Source: an uncultured Dehalococcoidia bacterium (GTDB lineage: Bacteria; Chloroflexota; Dehalococcoidia; Dehalococcoidales; UBA1222). From it: a DNA stretch of 42,546 bases. Made by a program: the position numbers and the translations under genes. Under the pieces are notes generated by a model. It saw nothing but the letters and a program-made list of their open reading frames with translations, had not been told where the DNA came from and did not search any database. The stretch's first letter is position 1; every line of letters starts with the position of its first letter. Location of the stretch: positions 1 through 42,546 of the forward strand of contig CAIMVG010000022.1 of NCBI GenBank assembly GCA_903844845.1, given 5' to 3'. This document shows, piece after piece, positions 1 to 10,299 of this stretch.

Positions 1-1
1 G

Positions 2-1333
2 CATAACTACATGGTGACCGACCCCGCCGACATGGCAAAAACCGTCAAAGAAGCTTTCTACCTGGCGCGCACCGGTCGGCCGGGCCCCGTGCTTATCGAC
101 ATACCCAAGGATGTACAGGTCGAGACGGCTGAATTCGTCTATCCGACCAAAATAGACCTGCCCGGGTATAAACCAACACTAGCCGGACACCCTTCTCAGA
201 TAACAAAAGCGGCCAAGATGATAGCGGGCGCGAAAAAACCGGTCATCGTCTCAGGTCGGGGCGTAATCATCTCCGGGGCGTATGACGAATTGAAAACCCT
301 GGCCGAGACCGCCCAGATACCGGTCATCACAACGCTTCTCGGCATAAGTTCTTTCCCCGCGTCACACGCACTCTATTACGGCTGGCTGGGCATGCACGGC
401 ATGGCCTATGCCAACCTGGCCATCACCGAGTGCGACCTTCTCATCGCCGTGGGGATGCGCTTCGACGACAGGGCCACCGCTAAAGTAAGCGGTTTCGCGC
501 CGCACGCCAAGATAGTCCATATCGACGTCGACCCGGCTGAAATCGGCAAGAACGTGCGTGTCGACGTTCCTATCGTAGGCGATGCTAAAACCGTACTAAA
601 ATCCCTTAATAAAATGCTGGTGCCCGAGGACCACACCGCCTGGATAGCACAGATCGACGCATGGCGCAGGGAACACCCCTCGCTGACTATCCGCGATTCC
701 GAAGGACTGCTGCCTCAATATGTTGTCCGCAAGATATGGGAAGTAACCAAGGGCGATTCCCTGGTAGTCACCGGAGTCGGCCAGCACCAGATGTTCGCGG
801 CCCAGCACTTCTTCTACGACAAGCCTAACAGCTTTATATCCTCCGGCGGCCTGGGGACGATGGGCTTCGAGCTCCCGGCGGCACTGGGGGCCAAAACCGG
901 CAAAACCGACGAAACCGTCTGGTGCATCGCCGGAGACGGCAGTATCCAGATGACCATACAGGAACTGGCTACTGTGGCGCGCGATAAGATCGGCATCAAG
1001 GTGGCCATCCTGAACAACAATTACCTGGGCATGGTGCGCCAGTGGCAGCAGCTCTTTTACGAGAAGCGATATATAGCGACCCCGCTGCACTGCCCCGACT
1101 TCGTCAAGTTGGCGGACGCCTACGGAATCCCTGCACAGAACGTCAAGACCAAAGAAGAAGTAGTGCCCGCCATCCAGCGTGCCATGGCTAACCCCGGTCC
1201 CTATATCATAAACTTCGAGGTCGAGCCCGAGGAGAACGTTTACCCCTTCGTTCCCCCGGGGGCATCATTGAACGAGTTCATCGAGGAACCCAGGAAGGAG
1301 GTACCGGCATGGTCACGTCGCAGCACATTATAA
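2..1333 (+). CDS. ilvB: Acetolactate synthase large subunit, 5' truncated by window edge
   Basis: This is the catalytic subunit of acetohydroxyacid synthase, a ThDP/FAD/Mg enzyme condensing two pyruvates (valine, leucine) or pyruvate plus 2-oxobutyrate (isoleucine). The open frame runs from base 2, so the start codon lies upstream; 443 of the usual 560-580 residues are present. Visible family signatures are HNY.VTD at the left edge, TGRPGPVLIDIPKDVQ, the central RFDDR, and the C-terminal ThDP motif GDGS..M...EL with the following NNNYLGMVRQW. It overlaps ilvN by 25 bases, and the ilvN ribosome-binding site lies inside its coding end, which implies translational coupling. The identification is safe; only the N-terminus is missing. 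Confidence 0.97.
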   Translation, partial: HNYMVTDPADMAKTVKEAFYLARTGRPGPVLIDIPKDVQVETAEFVYPTKIDLPGYKPTLAGHPSQITKAAKMIAGAKKPVIVSGRGVIISGAYDELKTLAETAQIPVITTLLGISSFPASHALYYGWLGMHGMAYANLAITECDLLIAVGMRFDDRATAKVSGFAPHAKIVHIDVDPAEIGKNVRVDVPIVGDAKTVLKSLNKMLVPEDHTAWIAQIDAWRREHPSLTIRDSEGLLPQYVVRKIWEVTKGDSLVVTGVGQHQMFAAQHFFYDKPNSFISSGGLGTMGFELPAALGAKTGKTDETVWCIAGDGSIQMTIQELATVARDKIGIKVAILNNNYLGMVRQWQQLFYEKRYIATPLHCPDFVKLADAYGIPAQNVKTKEEVVPAIQRAMANPGPYIINFEVEPEENVYPFVPPGASLNEFIEEPRKEVPAWSRRSTL

Positions 1334-1827
1334 CGGCACTGGTTTCCGATAAACCAGGCGTCCTAAACCGCATAGCCAGCCTGTTCCGCCGGCGTGGTTT
1401 CAACATCGAAAGCATAGCTGTCGGCGCCTCCGAGATACCCGCTGTTTCCAGGGTGACCATCGTTGTCGGCGGGGCAACCACCCTGATAGAACAGGTGCGC
1501 AAGCAGCTCGATAAAGTTATCGACGTTATCAAGGTTTCGGACATCACCGGCGAAACCACCATAATGCGCGAACTGGCTTTGATCAAAGTTAAAAGCAGTA
1601 CCTCCACCCGAAGCGAGATAATGCAGATCGTGGATATCTTCCGCGCCAAGATCGTCGACGTGGCCATAGATTCGGTAACCGTAGAAGTCACGGGGGATGA
1701 AGCCAAAGTGACTTCGTTGTATAATCTCCTGAAAGGATTCGGCATCAAGGAGATCAGCCGCACCGGTGTCATCGGTATGACGCGGGGAGGCACGATCCCG
1801 GCATCCGCCGAAGAAGAAAATCAGTAA
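1309..1827 (+). CDS. ilvN: Acetolactate synthase regulatory small subunit
   Basis: This is the regulatory partner of IlvB; it raises catalytic activity and in the family confers feedback control by valine. The 172 residues match the usual IlvH/IlvN length. An N-terminal ACT domain is visible (residues about 4-75, with ALVSDKPGVLNRIASLFRRR and the following GFNIESI), followed by the small-subunit C-terminal domain (ALIKV...R.EIMQIVDIFRAKIVDV). The ATG is preceded by AGGAGG at about 1295-1301. The gene starts inside the end of ilvB and is followed after 49 bases by ilvC. Confidence 0.97.
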   Translation: MVTSQHIITALVSDKPGVLNRIASLFRRRGFNIESIAVGASEIPAVSRVTIVVGGATTLIEQVRKQLDKVIDVIKVSDITGETTIMRELALIKVKSSTSTRSEIMQIVDIFRAKIVDVAIDSVTVEVTGDEAKVTSLYNLLKGFGIKEISRTGVIGMTRGGTIPASAEEENQ

Positions 1828-1876
1828 CGTCACATTATAACGATTTAAAGTTTAGTATTTTGAGGAAGGTGTAAAC

Positions 1877-2875
1877 ATGGCTATCATCTATTACGACAAA
1901 GATTGCGACCTGTCGCTTCTCCAGAACAAGGTCATCGGCATCGTCGGTTACGGCAGCCAGGGCAGTTCACAGGCGTTGAACCTGCGCGACAGCGGGCTCA
2001 AAGTCATCATCGGGGCTGTCAAGGGCAGCGCTACCTGGAAGAAAGCCGAGACGGCCGGGTTCACCGTTTACACCGCCGCAGACCTGGCCAAAAAGGCCGA
2101 CATGATCGTAATGCTGGCTCCCGATACCGCCCAGGCCAAGATTTACGCCAACGACGTCGTCCAGGGGCTCACCGAGGGCAAAGTACTGCAGTTCGCCCAC
2201 GGATTCAATATCCATTACGGGCAGATCGTCCCCCCGGAAAATGTAGACGTAACCATGATAGCACCCAAGGCGCCGGGCCAGATGGTACGTGAAGTATATG
2301 TCCAGGGCAACGGGGTCCCATCGCTGGTAGCCGTTCATCAGAACGCCTCCGGCAAGGCGCTCGAGTTCGCCCTCGCATATGCCAAAGGAATCGGCTCATC
2401 GCGGGCCGGGATACTGGAAACAACCTTCGCTGAAGAAACCGAAACCGACCTCTTCGGCGAGCAGGCCGTGCTCTGCGGAGGAGCCACTTCCCTCATCAAA
2501 GCCGGCTTCGAGACGCTGGTTGAGGCGGGCTACCAGCCCGAGGTGGCCTATTTCGAATGCCTGCACGAGCTCAAGCTAATCGTGGACCTTATCTACAAGG
2601 GCGGCATCGCCTACATGCGGAACTCAATATCGGATACCGCCAAATACGGCGATTACACCCGCGGGCCCCGAGTCGTCAGCGACGACGTTTACGACGAGAT
2701 GGGCGAGATACTGGCCGAGATACAGGACGGGCGTTTCGCGCGCGAATGGATACTCGAGAACCAGGCAGGGCGTCCGGTTTACAACGCACTCAAGCGCATG
2801 GAGAGCGAGCACCTTATCGAGGAGGTGGGTTCGGAACTCCGCGAGATGATGCCCTGGCTGAAAGAAAGCAAGTAA
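1877..2875 (+). CDS. ilvC: Ketol-acid reductoisomerase (class I)
   Basis: It converts 2-acetolactate or 2-aceto-2-hydroxybutyrate to the dihydroxy acids by Mg-dependent alkyl migration and NAD(P)H reduction. The 332-residue length fits the short class I enzymes. The start YYDKDCDL, the nucleotide-binding loop GYGSQG (residues 24-29), [13 protein letters not shown], and the C-terminal knotted-domain signatures [16 protein letters not shown] and [14 protein letters not shown] are all seen. One oddity: the loop reads [12 protein letters not shown] where most family members have GYGSQGHA; the effect is unknown. The start has a GAGGAAGG-like site about 10 bases upstream. A 170-base gap to leuA holds a hairpin. 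Confidence 0.96.
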   Translation: MAIIYYDKDCDLSLLQNKVIGIVGYGSQGSSQALNLRDSGLKVIIGAVKGSATWKKAETAGFTVYTAADLAKKADMIVMLAPDTAQAKIYANDVVQGLTEGKVLQFAHGFNIHYGQIVPPENVDVTMIAPKAPGQMVREVYVQGNGVPSLVAVHQNASGKALEFALAYAKGIGSSRAGILETTFAEETETDLFGEQAVLCGGATSLIKAGFETLVEAGYQPEVAYFECLHELKLIVDLIYKGGIAYMRNSISDTAKYGDYTRGPRVVSDDVYDEMGEILAEIQDGRFAREWILENQAGRPVYNALKRMESEHLIEEVGSELREMMPWLKESK

Positions 2876-2975
2876 GCAGGACAGATTTGCATAATCCTGA
2901 CTTTAACACCATAGACCGCCGTCAGCCCCGCCGCATTTACGCGCCGGCAGGGCGAGACAAGCTCATCCTTATTTG

Positions 2976-2996
2976 CCCCTCTCTTTAAGAGAGGGG
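2976..2996. other. Perfect 8-bp hairpin between ilvC and leuA
   Basis: The arms CCCCTCTC and GAGAGGGG flank the 5-base loop TTTAA. No T-run follows, so it is a poor intrinsic terminator. It lies in the longest gap inside the operon (2876-3045) and may be an RNA processing or stabilising element, an attenuating structure, or a dispersed repeat. The rest of the gap shows only the leuA ribosome-binding site. Confidence 0.55.
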
Positions 2997-3045
2997 TCTC
3001 CGCCCCGCGCTGCAAAATAAGGAAGGAGTTCACAAGGAGGGACTT

Positions 3046-4587
3046 ATGGATAAAGTCATAATATTCGATACGACATTACGAGACGGGGAGCAAGCCGCCG
3101 GCAGCTCCCTCAACGTCCAGGAAAAACTTGAGATAGCCCGTCAACTGGAACGCATGGGAGTCGACATCATCGAGGCCGGCTTTCCCGTAACCAGCCCCGG
3201 CGACTTTGAAGCGGTCGGACGCATCGCCAAAGAGATCCGCGGATGCTCTGTCTGCGGCCTGGCCCGCGCGGTGAAGGCCGACATCGACGGCGCCTGGGAA
3301 GCCGTCAAAGATGCCGCCGATCCGCGTATCCACATCTTTTTATCCGCATCCGATATCCATATGGCGCACCAGCTGAAGAAGAGCCACGAACAGGTGCACG
3401 AGATGGCGATCGCTGCCATAACCCACGCACGCAAGTACACTTCGAACATCGAGTTTTCGCCGATGGATTCGACCCGCGCCGATCCGGACTTCATCTACCG
3501 GATGCTGACCGACGTCATATCCGCAGGGGCCAGCACGGTAAATATTCCGGATACCGTGGGTTATGCCATCCCGGAAGAATTCGGCGGATTCATCAGGAAT
3601 ATCTTCGCCAAAGTCGGCAATATAGATAAAGCCGTGGTAAGCGTGCATTGCCACAACGACCTCGGCCTGGCTGTGGCCAACAGCCTGCAGGCGGTGCAGT
3701 GCGGAGCCAGGCAGGTAGAGTGCACCATCAACGGCATCGGCGAACGCGCCGGCAATGCGTCGCTCGAAGAAGTTGTTATGGCGATATCCGTTCGTTCCGA
3801 CCAGTTCAACATCTCGACCGGCATCAAGACGAAAGAGATCTACCGCGCCAGCCGCCTGGTAAGCGAATTGACCGGTTTTGCCGTCCAGCCCAACAAGGCG
3901 ATAGTGGGCGCCAACGCTTTCAGGCACCAATCCGGCATCCACCAGGACGGGGTCATAAAACTTTCCAGCACATATGAGATCATCGACCCCCGCGCGGTCG
4001 GCGTCCCGGCATCCTCGCTGGTGATGGGCAAGCTGAGCGGGAGGCACGCTTTTAAAGAGAGGCTGGCCGAACTGGGTTTCAGCCTGTCTGAGAAAGAACT
4101 TGAACGGGTTTTCGCCGCATTCAAAGAACTGGCGGACAAGAAAAAGGAAGTCACCGACCGGGACATCGAGGCCCTTATGGCCGAGGACAAACGGACGGTG
4201 AAGGAATATTACCACCTGGAACGCATACAGGTTACCTGCGGCGACAGGGGCATCCCCACGGCCGCCGTAAAGTTGATCGGACCCGACGGACAGGAACTGG
4301 CGGATGCGGCCCTCGGGACCGGACCTGTCGACGCGACTTATAAAGCCATCAACCGTTTGGTAAAAGTGCCGAACGTGCTTACGGAATTCACCGTGAACTC
4401 CATAACCGAAGGGATCGATGCCGTGGGAGAAGTCCTCATCCGCATTGAGAGCGACGGCGTAACCTACACGGGCCGCGGCTCCGACGCCGACATAGTGGTC
4501 GCGAGCGCGAAAGCCTATATGAACGCTCTCAACCGTCTGCTGACTTCCAGAGATACAAAATCGCAGGACAGGGGCGCCCAGGGTTAA
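3046..4587 (+). CDS. leuA: 2-isopropylmalate synthase
   Basis: It catalyses the first committed step of leucine synthesis, condensing acetyl-CoA with 2-oxoisovalerate. The DRE-TIM motif [13 protein letters not shown] is at residues 7-19, followed by [16 protein letters not shown], the metal-binding [16 protein letters not shown] and [17 protein letters not shown], and the QSGIHQDGV loop. The C-terminal 130 residues form the LeuA allosteric domain ([29 protein letters not shown] in part), so leucine feedback is expected. The length of 513 is normal. The start has a strong AAGGAGG site. Its paralogue cimA lies five genes downstream; the GE.Q-A start of the motif and the two-domain layout separate the two. 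Confidence 0.97.
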   Translation: MDKVIIFDTTLRDGEQAAGSSLNVQEKLEIARQLERMGVDIIEAGFPVTSPGDFEAVGRIAKEIRGCSVCGLARAVKADIDGAWEAVKDAADPRIHIFLSASDIHMAHQLKKSHEQVHEMAIAAITHARKYTSNIEFSPMDSTRADPDFIYRMLTDVISAGASTVNIPDTVGYAIPEEFGGFIRNIFAKVGNIDKAVVSVHCHNDLGLAVANSLQAVQCGARQVECTINGIGERAGNASLEEVVMAISVRSDQFNISTGIKTKEIYRASRLVSELTGFAVQPNKAIVGANAFRHQSGIHQDGVIKLSSTYEIIDPRAVGVPASSLVMGKLSGRHAFKERLAELGFSLSEKELERVFAAFKELADKKKEVTDRDIEALMAEDKRTVKEYYHLERIQVTCGDRGIPTAAVKLIGPDGQELADAALGTGPVDATYKAINRLVKVPNVLTEFTVNSITEGIDAVGEVLIRIESDGVTYTGRGSDADIVVASAKAYMNALNRLLTSRDTKSQDRGAQG

Positions 4588-4620
4588 TCCGGAAATCTAA
4601 ATCATGAACGGGGAAATAGT

Positions 4621-5871
4621 ATGACTTTAGCTGAAAAGATACTGGCCGCACACAGCGATAAAAAATCGCTCAGCCCGGGGGATTTTATCAACGTTCGTCC
4701 TGACCTGATACTGTCTAACGACATCACCGCGCCTATCGCGATAAAGGAATTCCGTAAACTCGGGGTGAAAAAGGTTTTGGACCCGGGGAAGATCGTGATG
4801 GTCCCGGACCATTTCGTCCCCAACAAGGATATCGCTTCGGCCGAACAGGCCAAGATGCTGCGTGAATTCGCGCAGGAACAGGGAATCATCTACTTCGAGT
4901 GCGGGCAGATGGGGATCGAACACGTCCTGCTGCACGAGCAGGGGCTCGCTCTGCCAGGGGACGTGATAATCGGCGCTGACTCCCATACCTGCACTTACGG
5001 CGCACTCGGTGCGTTCGCCACCGGCATGGGTTCTACCGACATCGCGACAGCCATGGCCACCGGTGAGATATGGATGAAAGTCCCGCCCACCATGCGCTTC
5101 GTGTACCACGGCAAACCGGGCAAATGGGTAGGCGGGAAAGACTTGATCCTTTATACCATCGGCCGTATCGGTGTAGACGGAGCGCTTTATGCCGCCATGG
5201 AATTCACGGGAGAAGCCATCGATAATCTCTCGATGGACGGGCGCTTCACGATGTCCAATATGGCCATCGAAGCCGGCGGCAAGGCAGGGATGTTCCGGGC
5301 GGACGGGAAGACCCTCGAGTATGTTTCAACCCGCGCAAAAAGGCCTTACACCGTGCATGAACTCGGCCCCGAATCAGAATGCGCCAGCGTCACCGAGTAT
5401 GACATTTCCAAACTGGAACCGCAGGTCGCGGCGCCTCACCTTCCCTCCAACGTAAAGCCTGTGAGCGCCCTTTCAGGCGTTAAAATTGACCAGGTTGTGA
5501 TAGGTTCCTGTACCAACGGCAGGCTGGAAGACCTGAGGCTGGCGGCTTCGGTCATCAAGGGGCATAAAGTCGCCCCCTATGTAAGGTGCATCGTCATCCC
5601 CGGTTCCCAGCAAGTGTACCTTGACGCTATGGCCGAGGGGATCGTAGAAACATTCATCCGCTCGGGCTGCGCTTTCAGCACCCCGACATGCGGGCCTTGC
5701 CTCGGAGGGCACATGGGGATACTTGCCGCGGGTGAACGCGCCGTCTCTACCACCAACCGCAATTTCGTCGGGCGTATGGGGAGCCCGAAATCAGAGGTAT
5801 ATCTTGCCAACCCTGCCGTGGCGGCGGCTTCGGCTGTTTTGGGCCGTATCGCCAATCCCGACGAGGTGTAG
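4621..5871 (+). CDS. leuC: 3-isopropylmalate dehydratase large subunit
   Basis: It is the [4Fe-4S] subunit of isopropylmalate isomerase, acting with LeuD to convert 2- to 3-isopropylmalate. The 416-residue length matches the compact archaeal/Clostridia-type LeuC instead of the 470-residue enterobacterial form. Aconitase-family signatures are seen: [33 protein letters not shown], and the cluster ligands in VIGSCTNGR and [13 protein letters not shown]. It lies 33 bases after leuA. The partner leuD is separated from it by one unrelated gene, which is unusual. Confidence 0.96.
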   Translation: MTLAEKILAAHSDKKSLSPGDFINVRPDLILSNDITAPIAIKEFRKLGVKKVLDPGKIVMVPDHFVPNKDIASAEQAKMLREFAQEQGIIYFECGQMGIEHVLLHEQGLALPGDVIIGADSHTCTYGALGAFATGMGSTDIATAMATGEIWMKVPPTMRFVYHGKPGKWVGGKDLILYTIGRIGVDGALYAAMEFTGEAIDNLSMDGRFTMSNMAIEAGGKAGMFRADGKTLEYVSTRAKRPYTVHELGPESECASVTEYDISKLEPQVAAPHLPSNVKPVSALSGVKIDQVVIGSCTNGRLEDLRLAASVIKGHKVAPYVRCIVIPGSQQVYLDAMAEGIVETFIRSGCAFSTPTCGPCLGGHMGILAAGERAVSTTNRNFVGRMGSPKSEVYLANPAVAAASAVLGRIANPDEV

Positions 5872-5878
5872 GAAACAG

Positions 5879-6361
5879 ATGTGCGATATCCGTAAAATCA
5901 TGTCCCGATTGAGAAAACCACCGCCGGAGCCTGTGAAAACTGGTGACATGGAAGAAGAAAGCATCCGCGTAAAACTATCCGTCAGGCCCTCGAGCAAGGT
6001 TTGCCTGTTCCATGCTCCAAAAGACCTGCTGCCCTCGTTCATGAAAGGCGACCTGAAACTGATGCTCGACTGGGCCGAGAACGAATGCGACAGCATCATC
6101 TACTGGGTAAGGCAGGGAGACGATTTGAAAGACATCACCCTGCACCTCGAAAAACAGATCAAACCCAGCGGGCGGATATGGATAGTAGTGCAGGAAGAAA
6201 AAACTGCCCGCAAAGAATCCGCCGGGGAAACTATATCGCAGATACAGGCGGAGATAACCGAATATACGAACCTGCTCAAGGGTAAAGTAGTCGCCATAGG
6301 CGGCGGGACATCAGCCCTCCAGTTCGTACTGAGAAAAGAAGCGAAAGAACCTGAGGAATAG
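5879..6361 (+). CDS. Conserved-looking hypothetical between leuC and leuD
   Basis: This is a protein of 160 residues with no firm assignment. It starts 7 bases after the leuC stop with an AGGA-type site; an internal ATG at 5948 ([12 protein letters not shown]) is an alternative start. The core pattern [15 protein letters not shown], then [13 protein letters not shown] and PSGRIWIVV, resembles the small alpha/beta proteins of the DUF3052 type, but this is only a resemblance by eye. No signal peptide or membrane segment is seen. Position and spacing place it in the leucine operon transcript. A structural or regulatory role in the isomerase complex is possible but unproven. Confidence 0.75.
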   Translation: MCDIRKIMSRLRKPPPEPVKTGDMEEESIRVKLSVRPSSKVCLFHAPKDLLPSFMKGDLKLMLDWAENECDSIIYWVRQGDDLKDITLHLEKQIKPSGRIWIVVQEEKTARKESAGETISQIQAEITEYTNLLKGKVVAIGGGTSALQFVLRKEAKEPEE

Positions 6362-6375
6362 AGGACTTAAACAAA

Positions 6376-6876
6376 ATGTTAAAAGGAAAAGTATTCAAAT
6401 ACGGCTCGAACGTCGATACGGACGCCATCATACCCGCGAGGTACCTCAACGTCTCGGAACCATCCGAACTTGCCAAGCACTGCATGGAGGACATCGACCT
6501 GGAATTCGTGCGCAAAGTAAACCACGGCGACATACTGGTAGCCACTACGAATTTCGGCTGCGGGTCCTCCCGCGAACATGCTCCCATCGCCATTAAAGCG
6601 GCCGGGGTTTCTGCCGTGGTAGCCAAAAGTTTCGCCCGCATCTTTTTCCGTAATGCGATAAACATCGGCCTGCCGCTGCTGGAATCGCCCGAAACCGTAG
6701 ACAATACCGACGCCGGCGACATCCTCGAGATATCACTGGAAACGGGCATCATAAGCAATGTCACCAAAGGAAAAATCTTCAAAGCCAAGCCCTATCCCAA
6801 ATTCATGAGTGACATAATCTCATCCGGGGGGCTCGTCGAGTACACCAAGAAAAAGATAGCCGGGAGGGCCCCTTGA
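6376..6876 (+). CDS. leuD: 3-isopropylmalate dehydratase small subunit
   Basis: It is the swivel-domain subunit of isopropylmalate isomerase and partner of LeuC. At 166 residues it is the short type found with compact LeuC. Signatures are [16 protein letters not shown] (residues 7-22) and the substrate-binding [17 protein letters not shown]. Its stop codon overlaps the TTG start of leuB (TTGA), giving tight coupling. Confidence 0.96.
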   Translation: MLKGKVFKYGSNVDTDAIIPARYLNVSEPSELAKHCMEDIDLEFVRKVNHGDILVATTNFGCGSSREHAPIAIKAAGVSAVVAKSFARIFFRNAINIGLPLLESPETVDNTDAGDILEISLETGIISNVTKGKIFKAKPYPKFMSDIISSGGLVEYTKKKIAGRAP

Positions 6877-7967
6877 AATTTAAAATCGCCCAACTTTCCG
6901 GGGACGGCATAGGCCCTGAAGTCGTAGCCCAGGCGGTCAAAGTCCTCAAAGCCGCGGGTTCTAAATTCGGTCACGAATTCGATATCAGGAGCGGCCTTAT
7001 CGGTGGGGCCGCAATCGACAGAACCGGTTCGGCGCTTCCTGAAGAAACACTGAAGCTTGCCAGGTGGTCCGATGCCGTTTTGTTCGGAGCGGTCGGCGAC
7101 CCGAAGTTCGACGACCCGAGGGCCAAGGTCCGCCCCGAGGACGGGCTCCTCGCTATACGGAAAAAGCTCAAACTTTTCGCGAACCTGCGCCCCGTCAAAG
7201 TATATGACGAACTGGCGGACGGGACTGTTTTCAAACCGGATGTCATAAAGAACACAGACTTCCTCTTCGTCCGCGAACTTACCGGCGGCCTGTATTTCGG
7301 CAAGCCGAAGAAACGCTGGGAAACTTCGGCAGGTCGCAAAGCGGTTGATTCGATGGCCTACTCAGAGCAGGAGATCGAGCGCATCGTCCGTGCCGGGTTC
7401 GAACTGGCGCGGTCACGCAAAAGCAAACTAACGTCGGTAGACAAGGCCAATGTCCTGGAATCCTCGCGGCTGTGGCGGCAGGTGGCCATCGAAGTCTCCA
7501 AAGACTATCCTGATGTCCTGCTGGAGCACATGCTGGTAGACACCTGCGCCATGCGCATCATGCTGACGCCCCGCGACTTCGACGTGCTCGTCACGGAGAA
7601 TACTTTCGGTGACATCCTGACAGACGAAGCCTCGATGCTGGCCGGTTCGATGGGTATGCTCCCCTCGGCAAGCCTGGCAGGCGTCCCGGCTAAAAACACC
7701 AAGATTTTCGGGCTCTACGAACCGATACACGGCAGCGCGCCGACCATCGCCGGGAAAGACATCGCCAACCCAATCGCTACTATCCTGAGCCTCGCGATGC
7801 TGTTCCGCTACTCCCTGAACCTCGCGGAAGAGGCCCTTGCAGTAGAAAATGCGGTATCAAAAGTGCTGAAAGCCGGCCACCGCACCTGTGATATAATTGG
7901 TTCAGGTAAGAAATCCGCGGGCACAAACGAGATGGGGGACCTGATCGTCAAAGCCCTGGGAGAGTGA
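6873..7967 (+). CDS. leuB: 3-isopropylmalate dehydrogenase
   Basis: It performs the NAD-dependent oxidative decarboxylation of 3-isopropylmalate to 2-oxoisocaproate. Visible signatures are GDGIGPEVV near the N-terminus, [10 protein letters not shown], the catalytic-site [27 protein letters not shown] with metal-binding Asp residues, and [18 protein letters not shown]. The 364-residue length is normal. The start is TTG, overlapping the leuD stop, with a GGGAGGG site about 6 bases upstream; no other in-frame start would keep the N-terminal beta strand. Confidence 0.96.
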   Translation: MKFKIAQLSGDGIGPEVVAQAVKVLKAAGSKFGHEFDIRSGLIGGAAIDRTGSALPEETLKLARWSDAVLFGAVGDPKFDDPRAKVRPEDGLLAIRKKLKLFANLRPVKVYDELADGTVFKPDVIKNTDFLFVRELTGGLYFGKPKKRWETSAGRKAVDSMAYSEQEIERIVRAGFELARSRKSKLTSVDKANVLESSRLWRQVAIEVSKDYPDVLLEHMLVDTCAMRIMLTPRDFDVLVTENTFGDILTDEASMLAGSMGMLPSASLAGVPAKNTKIFGLYEPIHGSAPTIAGKDIANPIATILSLAMLFRYSLNLAEEALAVENAVSKVLKAGHRTCDIIGSGKKSAGTNEMGDLIVKALGE

Positions 7968-7970
7968 TTT

Positions 7971-9560
7971 TTGTCGGCTGTCCAGATATTCGACACTACA
8001 CTCAGAGACGGCGCCCAGCGGGAGGGCGTCTCGTTCACCGCGACCGACAAGCTCAACATAGCAGCCAAGCTTGACGAACTCGGTGTGCAGTTCATCGAAG
8101 GCGGCTGGCCGGGCGCCAACCCCAAGGACAGCGAATTTTTCGTTTTGGCGCAAGGCCTGAAACTGAAGAACGCCGCACTCGTGGCTTTCGGGAGCACGCG
8201 GCGTCACGGCATTAAACCCGAAGACGACGCAGGGCTCAAGGAACTGATAGCCTCCGGCGCGGGCATAGCCACAATCGTCGGCAAATGCTCCGCGAAACAG
8301 GTCACCCAGGTCCTGGAAACGACCCTGGAAGAAAACCTGCAGATGGTGAGTTCCTCCATAAAATACCTGAAGAGCAAAGGCATGAGGGTTTTCCTGGATG
8401 CCGAACACTTTTTCGACGGTTATAAAGACAACCCTGGTTACGCCATCGAGGTACTTCAAACGGCAGACCACGCAGGCGCCGAATGTCTCGTTCTTTGCGA
8501 CACCAACGGCGGGGCCCTTCCAGAAGAGATATCTTCAGCCGTCAGGGAAGTTAAAAAGGCCGTCCTCTGCCAGTTAGGCATCCACGCCCACAACGACGCA
8601 GAACTCGCAGTCGCCAATACCCTGGCTGCCGTGAAAGAAGGCGTAGCCCAGGTACAGGGCACCATCAACGGGTTCGGCGAACGCTGCGGCAACGCTAACC
8701 TGTGTTCCCTCATCCCAGCCTTAAAATTGAAGCTTGGCATAGATTGCATCACCGACGCGCAGATGGCGAGACTGACAGAAGTGTCCCGCTTCGTCAGCGA
8801 GACCGCCAACCTCAGCCCTGAGGCATTCCTTCCCTACGTGGGAACGAGCGCCTTCAGCCACAAGGCAGGCATGCACGTTTCCGGGCTCGCCAGGTGGAAG
8901 GGCGCATACCAGCACATCGACCCTGACCTGGTAGGCAACCACCCGAGGATACTCGTCTCAGAGCTTTCCGGGCGGGCCAACATCATCAAAAGGGCCGGCG
9001 AGATAGGTGTCGAACTCCCGGCGAAAGGCCCCGAGGTGACCGCGCTCCTCGAAAAAGTCAAAGAACTCGAAAGCCGCGGTTTCCAGTACGAAAACGCAGA
9101 AGCCTCCTTCGACCTGCTGGTTTACCGTGCACGGCCAGGCTACTCTGCCCCGTTCGAGCTGGTAGATTACCTGGTGGTGATAGAAAAAGAGCGCCGCCAG
9201 GGCGCTTCCACACACGACGGGGGGATGCTTTCCGAGGCTATGGTAAAAGTGAAGGTCGGCGACAAGATAATGCACACAGCCGCCGAGGGCGACGGCCCTA
9301 TTAACGCGCTCGATAATGCCCTCAGAAAAGGCCTGCTGGAATTCTACGAAGGCCTGGCGGCGGTTAAACTGACCGACTACAAAGTCCGCATACTCGAGGA
9401 AAGCACGGGCACCGAATCGCAGGTCAGGGTTCTTATCGAATCCACCGACGGGGTTGAACAGTGGCGCACAGTGGGCAGCTCCGCCAACATCATCGAGGCC
9501 AGCTGGCTGGCGCTGGCGGACAGCATGGAATACTGGGTGGTGACGCACCCCGCACCTTAA
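7971..9560 (+). CDS. cimA: (R)-citramalate synthase
   Basis: It condenses acetyl-CoA and pyruvate to citramalate, the entry to 2-oxobutyrate for isoleucine without threonine deaminase. The motif [17 protein letters not shown] with the following IEGGWPGANPKD is typical of the 520-530-residue CimA branch rather than LeuA. HAHNDAELAVANTLAAV, GFGERCGNANL and the C-terminal regulatory domain (about residues 390-525) are present. The TTG start lies 3 bases after the leuB stop with GGGAGAG upstream. It is the last gene of the operon; LeuC/D/B are expected to process citramalate as well. Confidence 0.93.
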   Translation: MSAVQIFDTTLRDGAQREGVSFTATDKLNIAAKLDELGVQFIEGGWPGANPKDSEFFVLAQGLKLKNAALVAFGSTRRHGIKPEDDAGLKELIASGAGIATIVGKCSAKQVTQVLETTLEENLQMVSSSIKYLKSKGMRVFLDAEHFFDGYKDNPGYAIEVLQTADHAGAECLVLCDTNGGALPEEISSAVREVKKAVLCQLGIHAHNDAELAVANTLAAVKEGVAQVQGTINGFGERCGNANLCSLIPALKLKLGIDCITDAQMARLTEVSRFVSETANLSPEAFLPYVGTSAFSHKAGMHVSGLARWKGAYQHIDPDLVGNHPRILVSELSGRANIIKRAGEIGVELPAKGPEVTALLEKVKELESRGFQYENAEASFDLLVYRARPGYSAPFELVDYLVVIEKERRQGASTHDGGMLSEAMVKVKVGDKIMHTAAEGDGPINALDNALRKGLLEFYEGLAAVKLTDYKVRILEESTGTESQVRVLIESTDGVEQWRTVGSSANIIEASWLALADSMEYWVVTHPAP

Positions 9561-9651
9561 CACGGGCATCCTATCGGGCACCGCCCTGCCAGTTCAGATT
9601 TCCATCCCCATCAATCCGCCTCGTCTATTTATTCCCTTATGCGCCTTCTTG

Positions 9652-9657
9652 TATAAT
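9652..9657 (+). promoter_or_regulatory. Candidate -10 box upstream of the 9689 gene
   Basis: A consensus TATAAT lies 32 bases before the next start codon, in the 128-base gap after cimA. The -35 region is weak (TTATTC at 17-base spacing), so this is a candidate only. No clear terminator for the amino-acid operon was seen between 9561 and 9650. Confidence 0.4.
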
Positions 9658-9688
9658 ATTAATGGAGTCTGCACACCGGAGGACTGAA

Positions 9689-10288
9689 ATGAACGACGAT
9701 ATCAAAAGCGCATTTGAAATAGCCATGGAGAAGATCGCCGCGCTGGAAGAAGTCACGCCCGAAGACAAGCTCAAGTGGAAGTTCACCCCTGAAGGAGAAC
9801 AGGCCGCCCTGAAATATTTCAAAGAAGGACAGGACATAGCGGGTGCGATAGCCCATTTCCCCAAGGAAGCCCAGCCGTTCGTCAGGACCGGGGCGGAAGA
9901 AGTGCTGCTTTCCAATATCCAGCTTCCCTCGAACAAGGTTCTGGAAGAGCGCAACAAGAAAGCGATGGACGGCCTCCCGGCGGTCAAGGCCGACAAAAAC
10001 GGAACCAATAAATTGCTCAACCAGATGAAACAGATACTCGAGCACTATACCGACCAGGGCGCCGAGCAGCGCAAGCAGACTTACGAACAGCTTAAACAGC
10101 AATACGAAGTAAAGCTCAAAAAAGCGGTAAGCAAGCAGCTTGGTTCTAAAGCTGAAGGCGACCTCGGGATCAGCGTCGAAACCCTTCCCCAGTTCCAGGA
10201 AGAGTGGAGGCGCGTTAGCGCCCAGATGGACGACCAATATCTCAAACTCCTCGACGAGTTCAAGAAAGAACTGCGTAAGACAAAATAA
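9689..10288 (+). CDS. Hypothetical helical cytosolic protein
   Basis: This protein has 199 residues and no recognised catalytic motif. The ATG at 9689 is chosen because CGGAGG precedes it by about 7 bases; the longer open frame from 9461 would lie inside cimA. The composition is strongly charged and helical, with a Glu/Lys/Gln-rich stretch at about residues 110-150 likely to form a coiled coil. There is no signal peptide or membrane segment. It lies 12 bases before the next gene and is probably co-transcribed with it. The pair looks like lineage-specific Dehalococcoidia hypotheticals, but that is an inference. Confidence 0.8.
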   Translation: MNDDIKSAFEIAMEKIAALEEVTPEDKLKWKFTPEGEQAALKYFKEGQDIAGAIAHFPKEAQPFVRTGAEEVLLSNIQLPSNKVLEERNKKAMDGLPAVKADKNGTNKLLNQMKQILEHYTDQGAEQRKQTYEQLKQQYEVKLKKAVSKQLGSKAEGDLGISVETLPQFQEEWRRVSAQMDDQYLKLLDEFKKELRKTK

Positions 10289-10299
10289 CCAGGAAACCG

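Noticed and set aside
2976-2996. An intrinsic terminator splitting the ilv and leu genes.
   Set aside because: No T-run follows the stem, and the downstream leuA gene has no clear promoter, so it was kept only as a hairpin.
3340-4215. A 291-residue minus-strand ORF inside leuA.
   Set aside because: It is an antisense shadow of a highly conserved gene with GC-rich codons; there is no ribosome-binding site and no family resemblance.
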